A stretch of 64,000 bases of DNA from Sphingomonas sp. SORGH_AS_0879 (GTDB lineage Bacteria > Pseudomonadota > Alphaproteobacteria > Sphingomonadales > Sphingomonadaceae), in assembly GCF_030819175.1 (NCBI RefSeq), contig NZ_JAUTBJ010000002.1:258001-322000 (forward strand). Direction: 5' to 3'. Positions 1 to 7,813 of the stretch are shown here, one piece after another. Made by a program: the position numbers and the translations under genes. Every line of letters starts with the position of its first letter. The first letter of the stretch is position 1. The notes under the pieces are model-generated. The model did not search any database. It was not told the DNA's origin and saw nothing but the letters and a program-made list of their open reading frames with translations.

Positions 1-9
1 CTGTACTCG

Positions 10-44
10 TTGACCTATTGGTCAGAGGATTGCATAAACTGCAA
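10..44 (+). promoter_or_regulatory. Probable sigma-70 promoter overlapped by two palindromes
   Basis: A TTGACC box (10-15) is followed after exactly 17 bases by CATAAA (33-38), a good -35/-10 pair. The palindrome TGACC-TATT-GGTCA (11-24) covers the -35 box, and a second one, TTGCA-N5-TGCAA (30-44), covers the -10 box. The arrangement suggests a repressor site. The first palindrome resembles operators bound by TetR-type repressors, which is inference. Transcription would begin near 45. Confidence 0.55.
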
Positions 45-163
45 TCATAGCCAAGCTTTTCGCACTTGCAACATAATGTTTCGCGCTGCAAAAGGAACGG
101 GCCTTTCAGGCATCCTCTCCTAAAAACTTTTCGGGCTGGTCGTTTCGATCGGCCCTTTTTTTT
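45..163 (+). ncRNA. Candidate small RNA or untranslated leader (unnamed)
   Basis: The interval lies between a probable promoter (10-38) and a strong intrinsic terminator (133-163), giving a transcript of about 119 nt. It contains no convincing coding sequence with a ribosome-binding site. It could be a free small RNA, or the attenuated leader of the AAA ATPase gene that begins at 254, since terminator read-through would enter that gene. No known RNA family was recognised. Confidence 0.35.
133..163 (+). terminator. Rho-independent terminator
   Basis: Arms GGGCTGGTC (133-141) and GATCGGCCC (147-155) pair over nine positions with two G-U pairs and a 5-nt loop, followed by eight T residues (156-163). 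It ends the transcript that starts near 45 and lies 90 bp before the CDC48-like gene. Confidence 0.8.
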
Positions 164-253
164 GCCTCCGCCTGGCTCCCCGGTCTTTCGCGGACCGGAA
201 CCCGCCCCCAAGTCCCACGCTTTCGTGTTCAGACACTTTGCCAAGGGACGATC

Positions 254-2545
254 ATGGCCGACAGCGACGCGCCGACCCGCAAGATACAGGTGGCCAATAG
301 CCGCCCCGAGGATTCCGGGCGCGGCCTGGCCCATGTCCCGCGCAGCCTGATGGCGGCGCTCGGCATCACCGAGGGCGACGTCGTGGAGATCGTCGGCAAG
401 CAGGCCACGCCCGCGCGCGCCGTCGCGCCTTACCCGGAGGACGAAGGGCTCGACCTGCTGCGCATCGACGGGTTGCAGCGCGCCAATGCGGGCGTCGGCT
501 CGGGCGATTTCGTCGAGGTGCGGCGCGTCGAATCCAAGCCCGCGACGCGCGTCGTCTTCGCCCCCGCGCAGGAAAATCTGCGGCTTCAGGGATCGGCCCA
601 GGCGCTGAAGCGCACCTTCTTCAACCGCCCGCTCTGTCAGGGCGATGTGGTGGCGACGGCGGGGCAGCAGCGGGTCACCAACATGCCGCCGGGCGTGGCG
701 CAGTTTATGAACGCGCCGGCCTATGCGCTCCAGGAAATCCGCCTTGCCGTCGTCGCGGCCAGCCCCAAGGGCGTTGTCCATATCGACGAGAATACCGAGG
801 TCGAACTCCGTCCCGAATATGAGGAACCGCGCGAGGCCAGGCGTGCCGATGTCACCTATGACGATATCGGCGGCATGGCTTCGACCATCGACCAGTTGCG
901 CGAGATGGTCGAACTGCCGCTGCGTTATCCGGAATTGTTCGAGCGGCTCGGCGTCGAGCCTCCCAAGGGCGTGCTGCTCCATGGCCCGCCCGGCACCGGC
1001 AAGACGCGGCTCGCCCGTGCCGTCGCCAATGAATCGGACGCGCAATTCTTCCTGATCAACGGGCCGGAGATCATGGGCTCGGCCTATGGCGAGTCGGAAC
1101 AGCGCCTCCGCGAGATTTTCGAGGAGGCGACCAAATCCGCCCCCTCGATCGTCTTCATCGACGAGATCGACTCGATCGCCCCCAAGCGCGACCGGGTGCA
1201 GGGCGAGGCGGAGAAGCGGTTGGTCGCGCAGTTGCTCACCCTGATGGACGGGCTGGAGTCGCGCGCGAATCTGGTCATCATCGCCGCGACCAACCGGCCC
1301 GAGGCGATCGACGAGGCGCTGCGTCGGCCGGGTCGGTTCGATCGCGAGATCGTGGTCGGCGTGCCCGACGAACGCGGGCGGCGCGAGATACTGGGCATCC
1401 ACACGCGCGGCATGCCGCTGGGCGACAAGGTGGATCTGGCCGAACTGGCGCGCACCACCTTCGGATTTGTCGGCGCGGACCTGGCCGCGCTGACCCGCGA
1501 GGCGGCGATCGAGGCGGTGCGGCGGATCATGCCGCGCCTGAATCTGGAGGAGCGGACCATCCCGGCCGAGGTGCTCGACACGCTGTCGGTGACGCGCGAG
1601 GACTTCATGGAGGCGCTGAAGCGCGTCCAGCCTTCCGCGATGCGCGAGGTGATGGTGCAGGCGCCGACCGTCCGCTGGGACGATGTCGGCGGGCTCGACA
1701 CCGCGCAGATGAAGCTGAAGGAAGGCGTCGAACTGCCGCTGAAAGACCCGGATGCGTTCCGGCGACTCGGCATTCGCCCGGCCAAGGGCTTCCTGCTCTA
1801 TGGCCCGCCCGGCACCGGCAAGACCTTGCTGGCCAAGGCGGTGGCGCGGGAGGCGCAGGCCAATTTCATCGCCACCAAGTCGAGCGATCTCCTGTCCAAA
1901 TGGTATGGCGAGAGCGAGCAGCAGATCACCAAGCTGTTCGCCCGCGCGCGCCAGGTCGCGCCGACGGTGATCTTCATCGATGAACTCGACTCTCTCGTCC
2001 CCGCGCGCGGCGGCGGGCTGGGCGAGCCGCAGGTGACCGAGCGGGTGGTGAACACCATCCTCGCCGAGATGGACGGGCTGGAGGAGTTGCAGTCGGTCGT
2101 GGTGATCGGCGCGACCAACCGGCCCAATCTGGTCGATCCGGCGCTGTTGCGGCCCGGTCGCTTCGATGAACTCATCTATGTCGGCGTGCCGGACAAGGCG
2201 GGGCGGCGGCGCATCCTGGGTATCCAGACCGCGAAGATGCCGCTCGCCCCGGATGTCGATCTGGACGATGTGGCGGCGCGGACCGACCGCTTCACCGGCG
2301 CGGACCTGGGCGATGTGGTCCGCCGGGCGGGCCTGATCGCGCTGCGCAAGTCGCTGAGCGCGACCGAGGTGGATATGGCCGCCTTCGAGGAAGCGCTGAC
2401 CGAAGCGCGGGCGAGCGTCACGCCGGAGATGGAGCGCGATTACGAACAGATCGCGGCGAAGCTGAAGCAGGACGCGGCGGCGATCCAGCCGATCGGCTTC
2501 ATCGCGCCCGGTATGTTGACGCCGAGGGGGGATAAGATGCCGTGA
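254..2545 (+). CDS. CDC48/p97-type double AAA+ ATPase
   Basis: This is a 763-residue hexameric-type unfoldase of the CDC48/VAT/p97 family, predicted cytosolic, which would extract or unfold protein substrates with ATP. The N-terminal ~190 residues fit the CDC48 N-domain. D1 has Walker A GPPGTGKT (244-251) and Walker B VFIDEID (about 300-306). D2 has the same Walker A at 517-524 and Walker B IFIDELD (about 573-579). The D2 pore loop reads SKWYGESE, keeping the aromatic position, while D1 has GSAYGESE. Both RRPGRFDR/LRPGRFDE segments carry the arginine-finger region. The start at 254 has AAGGGA just upstream. Full-length CDC48 homologues are common in archaea and eukaryotes but patchy in bacteria, so ancient transfer is likely. 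No adaptor or protease gene is adjacent, and its substrates cannot be read from the sequence. Confidence 0.93.
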   Translation: MADSDAPTRKIQVANSRPEDSGRGLAHVPRSLMAALGITEGDVVEIVGKQATPARAVAPYPEDEGLDLLRIDGLQRANAGVGSGDFVEVRRVESKPATRVVFAPAQENLRLQGSAQALKRTFFNRPLCQGDVVATAGQQRVTNMPPGVAQFMNAPAYALQEIRLAVVAASPKGVVHIDENTEVELRPEYEEPREARRADVTYDDIGGMASTIDQLREMVELPLRYPELFERLGVEPPKGVLLHGPPGTGKTRLARAVANESDAQFFLINGPEIMGSAYGESEQRLREIFEEATKSAPSIVFIDEIDSIAPKRDRVQGEAEKRLVAQLLTLMDGLESRANLVIIAATNRPEAIDEALRRPGRFDREIVVGVPDERGRREILGIHTRGMPLGDKVDLAELARTTFGFVGADLAALTREAAIEAVRRIMPRLNLEERTIPAEVLDTLSVTREDFMEALKRVQPSAMREVMVQAPTVRWDDVGGLDTAQMKLKEGVELPLKDPDAFRRLGIRPAKGFLLYGPPGTGKTLLAKAVAREAQANFIATKSSDLLSKWYGESEQQITKLFARARQVAPTVIFIDELDSLVPARGGGLGEPQVTERVVNTILAEMDGLEELQSVVVIGATNRPNLVDPALLRPGRFDELIYVGVPDKAGRRRILGIQTAKMPLAPDVDLDDVAARTDRFTGADLGDVVRRAGLIALRKSLSATEVDMAAFEEALTEARASVTPEMERDYEQIAAKLKQDAAAIQPIGFIAPGMLTPRGDKMP

Positions 2546-2658
2546 GGGGTAAGCCCCCTCCTTCTTAAGCCCCTCCTCCCGGCAGGGGGGAGGGGTTTGG
2601 GGTGGGGGCGGAGCCACGGGCGACGGTCTCGGTGAGACTCCTGTCCTTCCCCCATCCC

Positions 2659-2722
2659 AGTTTCAGGTAAACGATGCCCCGCATCGTTTAGGTCATGCCG
2701 GGGGCATGACCGACCTGAAACT
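2659..2722. repeat. Three-way-junction inverted repeat, copy A
   Basis: Outer arms AGTTTCAGGT (2659-2668) and ACCTGAAACT (2713-2722) enclose two back-to-back hairpins. These are AAACGATGC/GCATCGTTT with a CCC loop (2669-2689) and GGTCATGCC/GGCATGACC with a GGG loop (2691-2711). Every stem is perfect. A near-identical copy in inverse orientation is at 27939-28002, and the flanking GC-rich sequence is shared too. The gap 2546-2759 holds nothing else but a CCCCTCC-type palindrome near 2565-2600. Confidence 0.85.
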
Positions 2723-2759
2723 CACTTGCGGGAGGGGCGTGCTTGTGGAAGCGGCTTGT

Positions 2760-3086
2760 TCAAATCTCCCCGCTCAATGACCACGCATAACGCCGCCCCA
2801 CCTCTGCCACCGCGACCTCATATCGCCAATACCACTCCGTCCGCCCCCGCTCGCGGATCGCGGCATGCTCCGGATGCGCCCGCCACGCCACCGCACTCTC
2901 CTCATCCGCCCACCAGCTGACGGTGATCCCGAAGCCGTCCGCCCCGCGCACGCTGTCCACGCCGCAATAGCCCGGTTGCGGCGCCGCCAGCCGGTCCATC
3001 GCCTCCGCCGCCTCGGCATAGCCCACCGCATCGTTATCCGTCCGCTGCGACAGGAAAATCACCGCGATCGGCCCCGTCCGGTCCAT
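2760..3086 (-). CDS. Antibiotic biosynthesis monooxygenase (ABM) domain protein
   Basis: This 108-residue single-domain protein matches the ABM dimeric alpha/beta-barrel fold in length and pattern. An N-terminal strand (PIAVIFLSQRT) is followed by a helix rich in AEAAEAMDRLA, then PGYCGVDSVRGADGFGITVSWWADEESAVAWRAHPEH, and a conserved tryptophan-rich C-terminus (TEWYWRYEVAVAEV). Members act as cofactor-free oxygenases, heme oxygenases or small-molecule stress proteins, and the substrate cannot be assigned. It is cytosolic, with no signal peptide. It is divergent from the methyltransferase gene at 3232 and appears to be monocistronic. Confidence 0.8.
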   Translation of the reverse strand: MDRTGPIAVIFLSQRTDNDAVGYAEAAEAMDRLAAPQPGYCGVDSVRGADGFGITVSWWADEESAVAWRAHPEHAAIRERGRTEWYWRYEVAVAEVGRRYAWSLSGEI

Positions 3087-3231
3087 GCTTGCTCCCCTTT
3101 ACCGCATCGCTTTGCGACGGAATGCGCCGCTTCGTCGCAACCCAATAGCTTGAAAGTCGTTCGGCACCTGTGCGACGAGGGGATTTCCCTCGCGTTTCCT
3201 CCACGCGGGGATCACGAACGACAGGAACTCG

Positions 3232-3846
3232 ATGCCCAGCTCGACCACCGCCGCGCGCAAGTCCCGCACCGACGCCACGGGTTATCCGTCGCCCGGCCAG
3301 ATGTTTTTTCAGCAATTTCTGAAACATCCGGTGATGGTCGGTTCGATCATCCCGTCTTCGGGCAAGCTGATCCGCAAGATGCTGGGGCCCGTCGACTGGG
3401 CCAATACCAAGTTGTTCGTCGAATATGGTCCGGGCGTCGGCACCTTCTGCCGCCCGATCCTGGAGCGGATGGCGCCCGACGCGAAGCTGATCGCGATCGA
3501 TACCAATGCCGATTTCTGCGACTATCTGAGCCACACCATTATCGATTCCCGCTTCGCCGCGGTGAACGGATCGGCGGCGGACGTGCAGAAGATCGTGCGC
3601 GACCATGGCTTCGACCATGCCGATTATGTCCTGTCGGGCCTGCCCTTCTCGACCCTGCCGCCCGGCGTCGGTCCTGCGATCGCGCGGGCGACGCACGACG
3701 TGCTGCGTCCCGGCGGCGCGTTCCTGGTCTATCAGTTCAGCCCCAAGGTGAAGGACTTCCTGGTTCCGCACTGGGACAATATCGACCACGACATGGAATG
3801 GTGGAACGTGCCGCCGGCCCAGCTCTATTGGGCGTGGAAGGATTGA
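3232..3846 (+). CDS. SAM-dependent methyltransferase, PmtA-like (phospholipid N-methyltransferase type)
   Basis: This is a 204-residue class I methyltransferase. The SAM-binding motif EYGPGVG lies at residues 64-70 and the acidic end of strand 2 (LIAID) at 86-90. The preceding segment FFQQFLKHPVMVGSIIPSS (about 25-43) is typical of bacterial PmtA-like phosphatidylethanolamine N-methyltransferases and of rRNA-dimethyltransferase relatives. LSGLPFSTLPP (about 138-148) fits the motif IV loop. The start at 3232 has AGGAA at a good distance. The neighbouring convergent gene is a cardiolipin-synthase-like phospholipase D, which supports a role in membrane lipid modification. The precise substrate is inferred. 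Confidence 0.75.
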   Translation: MPSSTTAARKSRTDATGYPSPGQMFFQQFLKHPVMVGSIIPSSGKLIRKMLGPVDWANTKLFVEYGPGVGTFCRPILERMAPDAKLIAIDTNADFCDYLSHTIIDSRFAAVNGSAADVQKIVRDHGFDHADYVLSGLPFSTLPPGVGPAIARATHDVLRPGGAFLVYQFSPKVKDFLVPHWDNIDHDMEWWNVPPAQLYWAWKD

Positions 3847-3860
3847 TCGATCGACCCGTC

Positions 3861-3880
3861 GCCCCGGCGCAAGCTGGGGC
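3861..3880. repeat. Hairpin between convergent genes
   Basis: GCCCCGGC and GCTGGGGC pair across a GCAA tetraloop (8-bp stem with one G-T pair). It lies between the ends of the methyltransferase and phospholipase D genes. No T-run follows, so it resembles the dispersed GC-rich repeats of this genome more than a classical terminator. Confidence 0.5.
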
Positions 3881-3898
3881 CTTCGCTGGAATGACGTC

Positions 3899-5170
3899 CT
3901 AATCCCCGTCCGGCGAATCGATCCCGAAGTTCAGCCCCCGCGATACCGAGGGATCGATCACCGCGATCAGGATATAGGCGGCGAACTGGCGCAGCCGCTG
4001 GAACCAGCCGGTCTGGCGCTTGTACCAGTCCGGCGTGATCGCCTCCGATCGCGCGACCTCGCCATCGACATAGGCGCGGACATGGGCGGCAAAGGCCGCG
4101 TCCTCCACCCGCAGCATCAGTTCGAGGTTCACGAACAGGCTGCGCATGTCGAAATTGGCGGAGCCGATATGCACGGCATCGTCGATGACATATAGCTTCG
4201 TGTGCAGCTTGGTCGGCTGATATTCGAAGATTCGCACGCCCTTGCGCAGCAGGCCCGCATAGGTGAAGCGCGCCGCCGCGATCGTCGCCTGGTTGTCCGA
4301 CTTCCCCGCCGTCACGATCCTCACCTCCGCGTCGCGCCGCCCCGCGCGGTCGAGGCGACGGAGCATGGTCGGGCTGGGGGTGAAATAGGCGGCGATCAGG
4401 TCGATCCGCCGCCCGCGCCGCATGTCGTCGCGCACCGTCCGCGCCCAGGGGGACAGCCGTCGGGTCGGTCCGCCGATCAGCCAGCGCAGCGGCCCCTTCG
4501 CCTCGCTCCAATGCGCCAGCGCCTTGTTCAGGTTGCGCAACCGACCCTTGGGATTCTCCGTCCAGTCGTAGAGCGCATCGAAATAGCCCGCCATTCGCGC
4601 CGCCGCCGGTCCCTCGACCAGCAGGCCCAGATCGCGCCAGCTCTGGTCGGCGGGGGTGCCGAAATAATCATCCTCGATATTGAAGCCGCCGATGATGATG
4701 CGCGGGGCGGGCCCTTCGGCGTCGGCCAGCGCCAGCTTCTGGTGATTGCGCAGCAGATAGCGGCGACCGAAGCGCGGCTCGAACCGCGACAGTCGCGCGC
4801 CGGTGTCGACCAGCGGGCGGAAGAACGCCTCGTCCGCGCCCGCGCCGAACCCGTCCACCACCACCGACACCGCCACCCCGCGTCGCGCCGCGGCGATCAT
4901 CGCGTCGCGCACGCGCCGCCCGGTCTCGTCATCGGCATAGATATAATAGAGGATGCGCAGGCTGACCCGCGCCCCGTCGATCAGGTCGAGCACCGCCTCC
5001 AGCCGCCGGGGCCCGGTGTCGAGCAGGATCAGCGCGTCGTCACCGACCCGAAAGACCGGTTGCTCAGGGGGAGGGCCTTGCGAGATTACGGGCGCTTCGA
5101 TGACATGATCCTCTCGAAAGCGTAACGATCGAGGCGACTGGGGCGTTGCACGACGCCGCGCTTTGGCCAA
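3899..5170 (-). CDS. Phospholipase D-family protein, cardiolipin synthase-like
   Basis: This 423-residue protein carries two complete HxKxxxxD catalytic motifs: H143/K145/D150 in [10 protein letters not shown], and H323/K325/D330 in LHTKLYVID followed by [20 protein letters not shown] (about 161-171) and SWRDLGL resemble ClsB/ClsC-type bacterial cardiolipin synthases, which transfer phosphatidyl groups between phospholipids. There is no convincing N-terminal membrane segment, as in ClsB rather than ClsA. It is divergent from rpoZ, with 74 bp between starts, and convergent with the PmtA-like gene. A phosphatidyltransferase is the best reading, and a general phospholipase D or nuclease activity cannot be excluded. 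Confidence 0.85.
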   Translation of the reverse strand: MAKARRRATPQSPRSLRFREDHVIEAPVISQGPPPEQPVFRVGDDALILLDTGPRRLEAVLDLIDGARVSLRILYYIYADDETGRRVRDAMIAAARRGVAVSVVVDGFGAGADEAFFRPLVDTGARLSRFEPRFGRRYLLRNHQKLALADAEGPAPRIIIGGFNIEDDYFGTPADQSWRDLGLLVEGPAAARMAGYFDALYDWTENPKGRLRNLNKALAHWSEAKGPLRWLIGGPTRRLSPWARTVRDDMRRGRRIDLIAAYFTPSPTMLRRLDRAGRRDAEVRIVTAGKSDNQATIAAARFTYAGLLRKGVRIFEYQPTKLHTKLYVIDDAVHIGSANFDMRSLFVNLELMLRVEDAAFAAHVRAYVDGEVARSEAITPDWYKRQTGWFQRLRQFAAYILIAVIDPSVSRGLNFGIDSPDGD

Positions 5171-5175
5171 GGCTT

Positions 5176-5204
5176 TTGACTTGTCCGCCCTTTGCTGTTA
5201 GGTG
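5176..5204 (+). promoter_or_regulatory. rpoZ promoter
   Basis: TTGACT (5176-5181) and TAGGTG (5199-5204) are 17 bases apart. The predicted start of transcription is near 5211, about 34 bases before the rpoZ start codon. A GAAGGA ribosome-binding site precedes ATG 5245. Confidence 0.6.
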
Positions 5205-5244
5205 GCCCGCTTTCATCCCAGCATTATTTGCGAAGGACACACGC

Positions 5245-5589
5245 ATGGCGCGCGTCACCGTCGAGGATTGCGTCGACAAGATTCCCAACCGTTTCGATCT
5301 GGTGCTGTTCGCGGCGCAGCGGGCTCGTCAGATTTCGGGCGGGGCCGACCTGACCGTCGATCGCGATCGCGACAAGAACCCGGTCGTCGCGCTGCGCGAG
5401 ATCGCCGAGGAAACGGTCCGTCCGACCCATCTGGAAGAAGCCGTGGTCAACAGCCTGCAGCGCGTCCAGATCGATGACGAGGACGAGGCGGACGATGTCG
5501 GCAGCCTCCAGGCATCGGCCGAGGCGCTGCGCCTGACCGCCGCCGCACCGCCGCGCAACCAGAATCTGGGTGCCGACTACGACGGCTGA
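5245..5589 (+). CDS. rpoZ: DNA-directed RNA polymerase subunit omega
   Basis: This 114-residue protein begins [20 protein letters not shown], the signature N-terminus of alphaproteobacterial omega, followed by [20 protein letters not shown] and an acidic variable C-terminus. Omega binds the beta-prime subunit and helps assemble and stabilise RNA polymerase, and influences ppGpp binding. The start at 5245 is chosen because the conserved MARVTVEDC begins there with GAAGGA upstream; an upstream in-frame extension has no conservation. It is monocistronic, with its own promoter and a strong terminator directly after it. In many alphaproteobacteria rpoZ is followed by rel/spoT, but not here. Confidence 0.96.
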   Translation: MARVTVEDCVDKIPNRFDLVLFAAQRARQISGGADLTVDRDRDKNPVVALREIAEETVRPTHLEEAVVNSLQRVQIDDEDEADDVGSLQASAEALRLTAAAPPRNQNLGADYDG

Positions 5590-5610
5590 TCGCCCGGCGC
5601 GATCGACCTG

Positions 5611-5650
5611 AAAAAAGGGGCCGACGCTTCATCGCGTCGGCCCCTTTTTC
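5611..5650. terminator. Bidirectional intrinsic terminator
   Basis: Arms GGGGCCGACGC (5617-5627) and GCGTCGGCCCC (5634-5644) form a perfect 11-bp stem with a 6-nt loop. A-run 5611-5616 and T-run 5645-5649 flank it. It ends rpoZ on the plus strand and the small secreted protein gene (5679-6005) on the minus strand. Confidence 0.9.
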
Positions 5651-5678
5651 GTTTGGGCTGGGCAGGCAGCGCCGGTGC

Positions 5679-6005
5679 TTACCAGCCCCAGCCGTGATGC
5701 CGCCACGAACCCCAATAGGCCGCCTTCTTCTCCTCATGCGCGAAGCGGGCCGCCTGCTTGGCCTCCGACCGGCGGATGGCGGCGTCGTGCGCATAGGCGT
5801 CCGCAGCGCGGTAATCGCCATAATAGGCAGCCTCATCGGCGGCGCGCTGATCCCGGCCCGCCTGATAGGCACGGTATCGCGCATCCTGATGCGCCTGGTT
5901 CGCCAGATAGGAATCATAGCCCCAGGACTGGGCCGTGGCGGCGGTGGAGGCGAGCAGCGCGCCCCCGGCGAGTGCGAACAGCAAAGCAGTTTTGCGAATG
6001 GTCAT
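5679..6005 (-). CDS. Small secreted protein of unknown function
   Basis: This 108-residue protein begins with a clear signal peptide (MTIRKTALLFALAGGALLASTAATAQ, about 1-26, cleavage after ATAQ). The mature part is rich in Tyr, Ala and Arg with repeated YRAYQAG/DYRAADAY-like segments and ends in WGSWRHHGWGW. It is probably periplasmic. No family was recognised. It faces rpoZ and shares its bidirectional terminator. The start at 6005 is supported by the signal peptide. Confidence 0.7.
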   Translation of the reverse strand: MTIRKTALLFALAGGALLASTAATAQSWGYDSYLANQAHQDARYRAYQAGRDQRAADEAAYYGDYRAADAYAHDAAIRRSEAKQAARFAHEEKKAAYWGSWRHHGWGW

Positions 6006-6108
6006 CGCGACACCTCAAGACATCGATCCGCTCCCGGATGATGAGGTGATACGCCCCCTATCCTGAACCCATCGTGGCGGCGGCGTTCAGCCACGCGCCA
6101 GCTTCGGA

Positions 6109-6804
6109 TCACGAACAGGTGCCGCCCAGCCGCTGCCCATGCGATCCGGCGCTATAGCCCAGTTCCTGACGCGGGCTGCGCGCGATGTGGTATCGCAAAA
6201 GGTGCGCCGGATCTTCGCCCGCCTCGACGATCCAGGCCGTGACCTTGCCGGACGGGGTGTCCACGCTTTCACGCCCGACGACTCGCGCGGTGAACCGGCC
6301 GAAGCCCTTGTCATATTGCCAGAAGGGTAGGGTGTAGCGAGCCCCGTGCTCCAGCGGCAGCGCGGCGAAGGTCACGCCCCATAAATTGCCGTCCCAGACC
6401 GGCTGGTCCGCCGCGACATCGATCGCGGTCGTGCCGCTCACGGTCTCACGCGTGCCGGTGATCCGCCCCCCGGCATAGTCGAGCGCGATCCGGTGCCAGC
6501 CGCGATCGGTCCGCGCGACGCCGCGCCGGCTATCCATATGCAGCGGCAGGAGCGTGCGCCGGTCGACGACGAAATGGTCGCGCATGTCGAACGCGCCGTT
6601 GCCGACCTTCTGGTGAACGACGATGTCCCAGGCGGGCTTGCCGCCCGCGCGGGTCGCGGTGATCGTCTGGAGCGTGGTACCCATCGCCTTTCCGTCGGCG
6701 GTCAGCGTGTAGCAGGCGGACCCGGCGCGAAGCCGTGCGCCTTGCATCGCGGCAGGGGTAACGTCGCCCGCGACCAGCGCCGCGAGCAGGAACAGTGACG
6801 TCAT
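6109..6804 (-). CDS. Exported DUF3108-like protein
   Basis: This 231-residue protein has an N-terminal hydrophobic export signal (TSLFLLAALVAG). The body alternates beta-strand segments such as LTADGKAMGTTLQTI, IVVHQKVGNGAFDMRDHFVVD and RFTARVVGRESVDTPSGKVTAWIVEAG, a pattern seen in DUF3108-type periplasmic beta-rich proteins. The function is unknown. The start lies just downstream of the membrane-protein gene ending at 6815 (10 bp gap, same strand), so it is probably the third gene of the PadR operon (7734 to 6109). Confidence 0.6.
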   Translation of the reverse strand: MTSLFLLAALVAGDVTPAAMQGARLRAGSACYTLTADGKAMGTTLQTITATRAGGKPAWDIVVHQKVGNGAFDMRDHFVVDRRTLLPLHMDSRRGVARTDRGWHRIALDYAGGRITGTRETVSGTTAIDVAADQPVWDGNLWGVTFAALPLEHGARYTLPFWQYDKGFGRFTARVVGRESVDTPSGKVTAWIVEAGEDPAHLLRYHIARSPRQELGYSAGSHGQRLGGTCS

Positions 6805-6814
6805 GGGACCTCCA

Positions 6815-7438
6815 TCAGGGACAGGGCGTAGGGGCGATCCGCCAGCGGGCGAGGATGGGAATGGCGAGCATCTCGATGCCCAGCGCCAGCCATTGCACGA
6901 CGATGCCGGTCGGCGTGGCGATCGGCGCGATGACGATGACGGTCGCGGCGGCGATGACGCCCGCCACCAGCCAGAGCATCGCGGCCCGCCGCCAACGCCT
7001 TTGAACCACCGCCCAGGCGAGGAGCATATGCGCCAGCCCCAGCAGCAACAGCAGCACCGTCACGGCAGGCGTCATGTCGCGATAGAGCGCGGCCCGCGCC
7101 TGTTGCGCAGCACTCCCCATGGTCAGGACGGTGTAATAGGGATCGCGGCCCGAGATCAGGAAATAGGCCCCGCGCAGGCCACATTGAACATGAAAGGCCG
7201 CGAAGGGCAGGATCAGCCCGATCGTCAGGGCATGGCTCGCCAGCAGCGCCCGCCCCTCGCGGTGCAGCGGCAGGCGTCGCCATGCCGTCATCAGGCACCC
7301 CAGCGCGAAGGGCAGGGCGGGCCCATGGGCCGCGACCTCTTCGAGTTCGGCCTGCATCGCTTGGCCCCAGGACCGCTCCTGCGGCGGCAGGCAGCGGACG
7401 GCGAGCGCCACGATCCGCTCCGCCAGCACGCCGCTCAT
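6815..7438 (-). CDS. Multi-pass membrane protein paired with a PadR regulator
   Basis: This 207-residue protein starts MSGVLAERIVALAVRCLPP with an amphipathic N-terminal segment and then about four or five transmembrane stretches (for example around ALTIGLILPFAAF, AVTVLLLLLGLAHMLLAWAV, AAMLWLVAGVIAAATVIVI and VVQWLALGIEMLAIPI). The start at 7438 is chosen because its ATG overlaps the TGA of the PadR gene (ATGA), a standard translational-coupling joint. No catalytic motif was seen. By analogy with other PadR-linked membrane proteins it may act in envelope stress or as a regulatory partner, but no specific function can be assigned. Confidence 0.65.
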   Translation of the reverse strand: MSGVLAERIVALAVRCLPPQERSWGQAMQAELEEVAAHGPALPFALGCLMTAWRRLPLHREGRALLASHALTIGLILPFAAFHVQCGLRGAYFLISGRDPYYTVLTMGSAAQQARAALYRDMTPAVTVLLLLLGLAHMLLAWAVVQRRWRRAAMLWLVAGVIAAATVIVIAPIATPTGIVVQWLALGIEMLAIPILARWRIAPTPCP

Positions 7439-7734
7439 GCGGGGGCCCATGCCGCGCGGGCCGCGTCGCCATCGTCCTGCGACCGGGCCAGCGCGATCCC
7501 GGCGGCGGTCAGGCGATAGACATGGCGCGCAGGCCGTCCGGGTTGCGCCGGATCGCGCCATTCCGACTCGACCAGTCCCTTCTCGGTCATCCGCATCAGC
7601 AGCGGATAGAGCGTCCCCGACGACAGGCCGGTATCCTTCATCAGGTCATAGCCATGCCGCCACGTCGCGGCGTCGGCCATCATCGCGGCGAGCAGGGCGC
7701 GCATCTGTCGAGAAGGCTGTCGATGGCGGATCAT
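7435..7734 (-). CDS. PadR-family transcriptional regulator
   Basis: This short 99-residue PadR protein is built almost entirely of the winged-helix domain. GYDLMKDTGLSSGTLYPLL is the characteristic recognition helix, followed by MTEKGLVESEWR and the wing HVYRLTAAG. The large C-terminal dimerisation helix of long PadR members is nearly absent, as in PadR-s2 subfamily proteins. Its stop codon overlaps the start of the membrane-protein gene, so the two are co-translated. It is probably an autorepressor whose operator lies in the promoter just upstream (ACATATGT at 7747-7754). The ligand is unknown. Confidence 0.85.
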   Translation of the reverse strand: MIRHRQPSRQMRALLAAMMADAATWRHGYDLMKDTGLSSGTLYPLLMRMTEKGLVESEWRDPAQPGRPARHVYRLTAAGIALARSQDDGDAARAAWAPA

Positions 7735-7742
7735 GTCCGCAA

Positions 7743-7769
7743 TACGACATATGTAGATTTAAGAGTCAA
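7743..7769 (-). promoter_or_regulatory. PadR gene promoter with ACATATGT palindrome
   Basis: Reading the minus strand, TTGACT (7769-7764) is followed after 17 bases by CGTATT. The palindrome ACATATGT (7747-7754) lies in the spacer next to the -10 box, where a bound dimer would block polymerase. PadR sites usually carry ATGT/ACAT half-sites, so autoregulation is inferred. Confidence 0.4.
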
Positions 7770-7813
7770 GCACACTGGCGGGCGACGCCGGACCGACGCC
7801 GCCCGCGCCACGG

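Noticed and set aside
254..2545. FtsH or ClpA-type protease assignment for the double AAA protein
   Set aside because: No zinc-protease domain, no membrane segments and no Clp N-domain; order and motifs fit CDC48.
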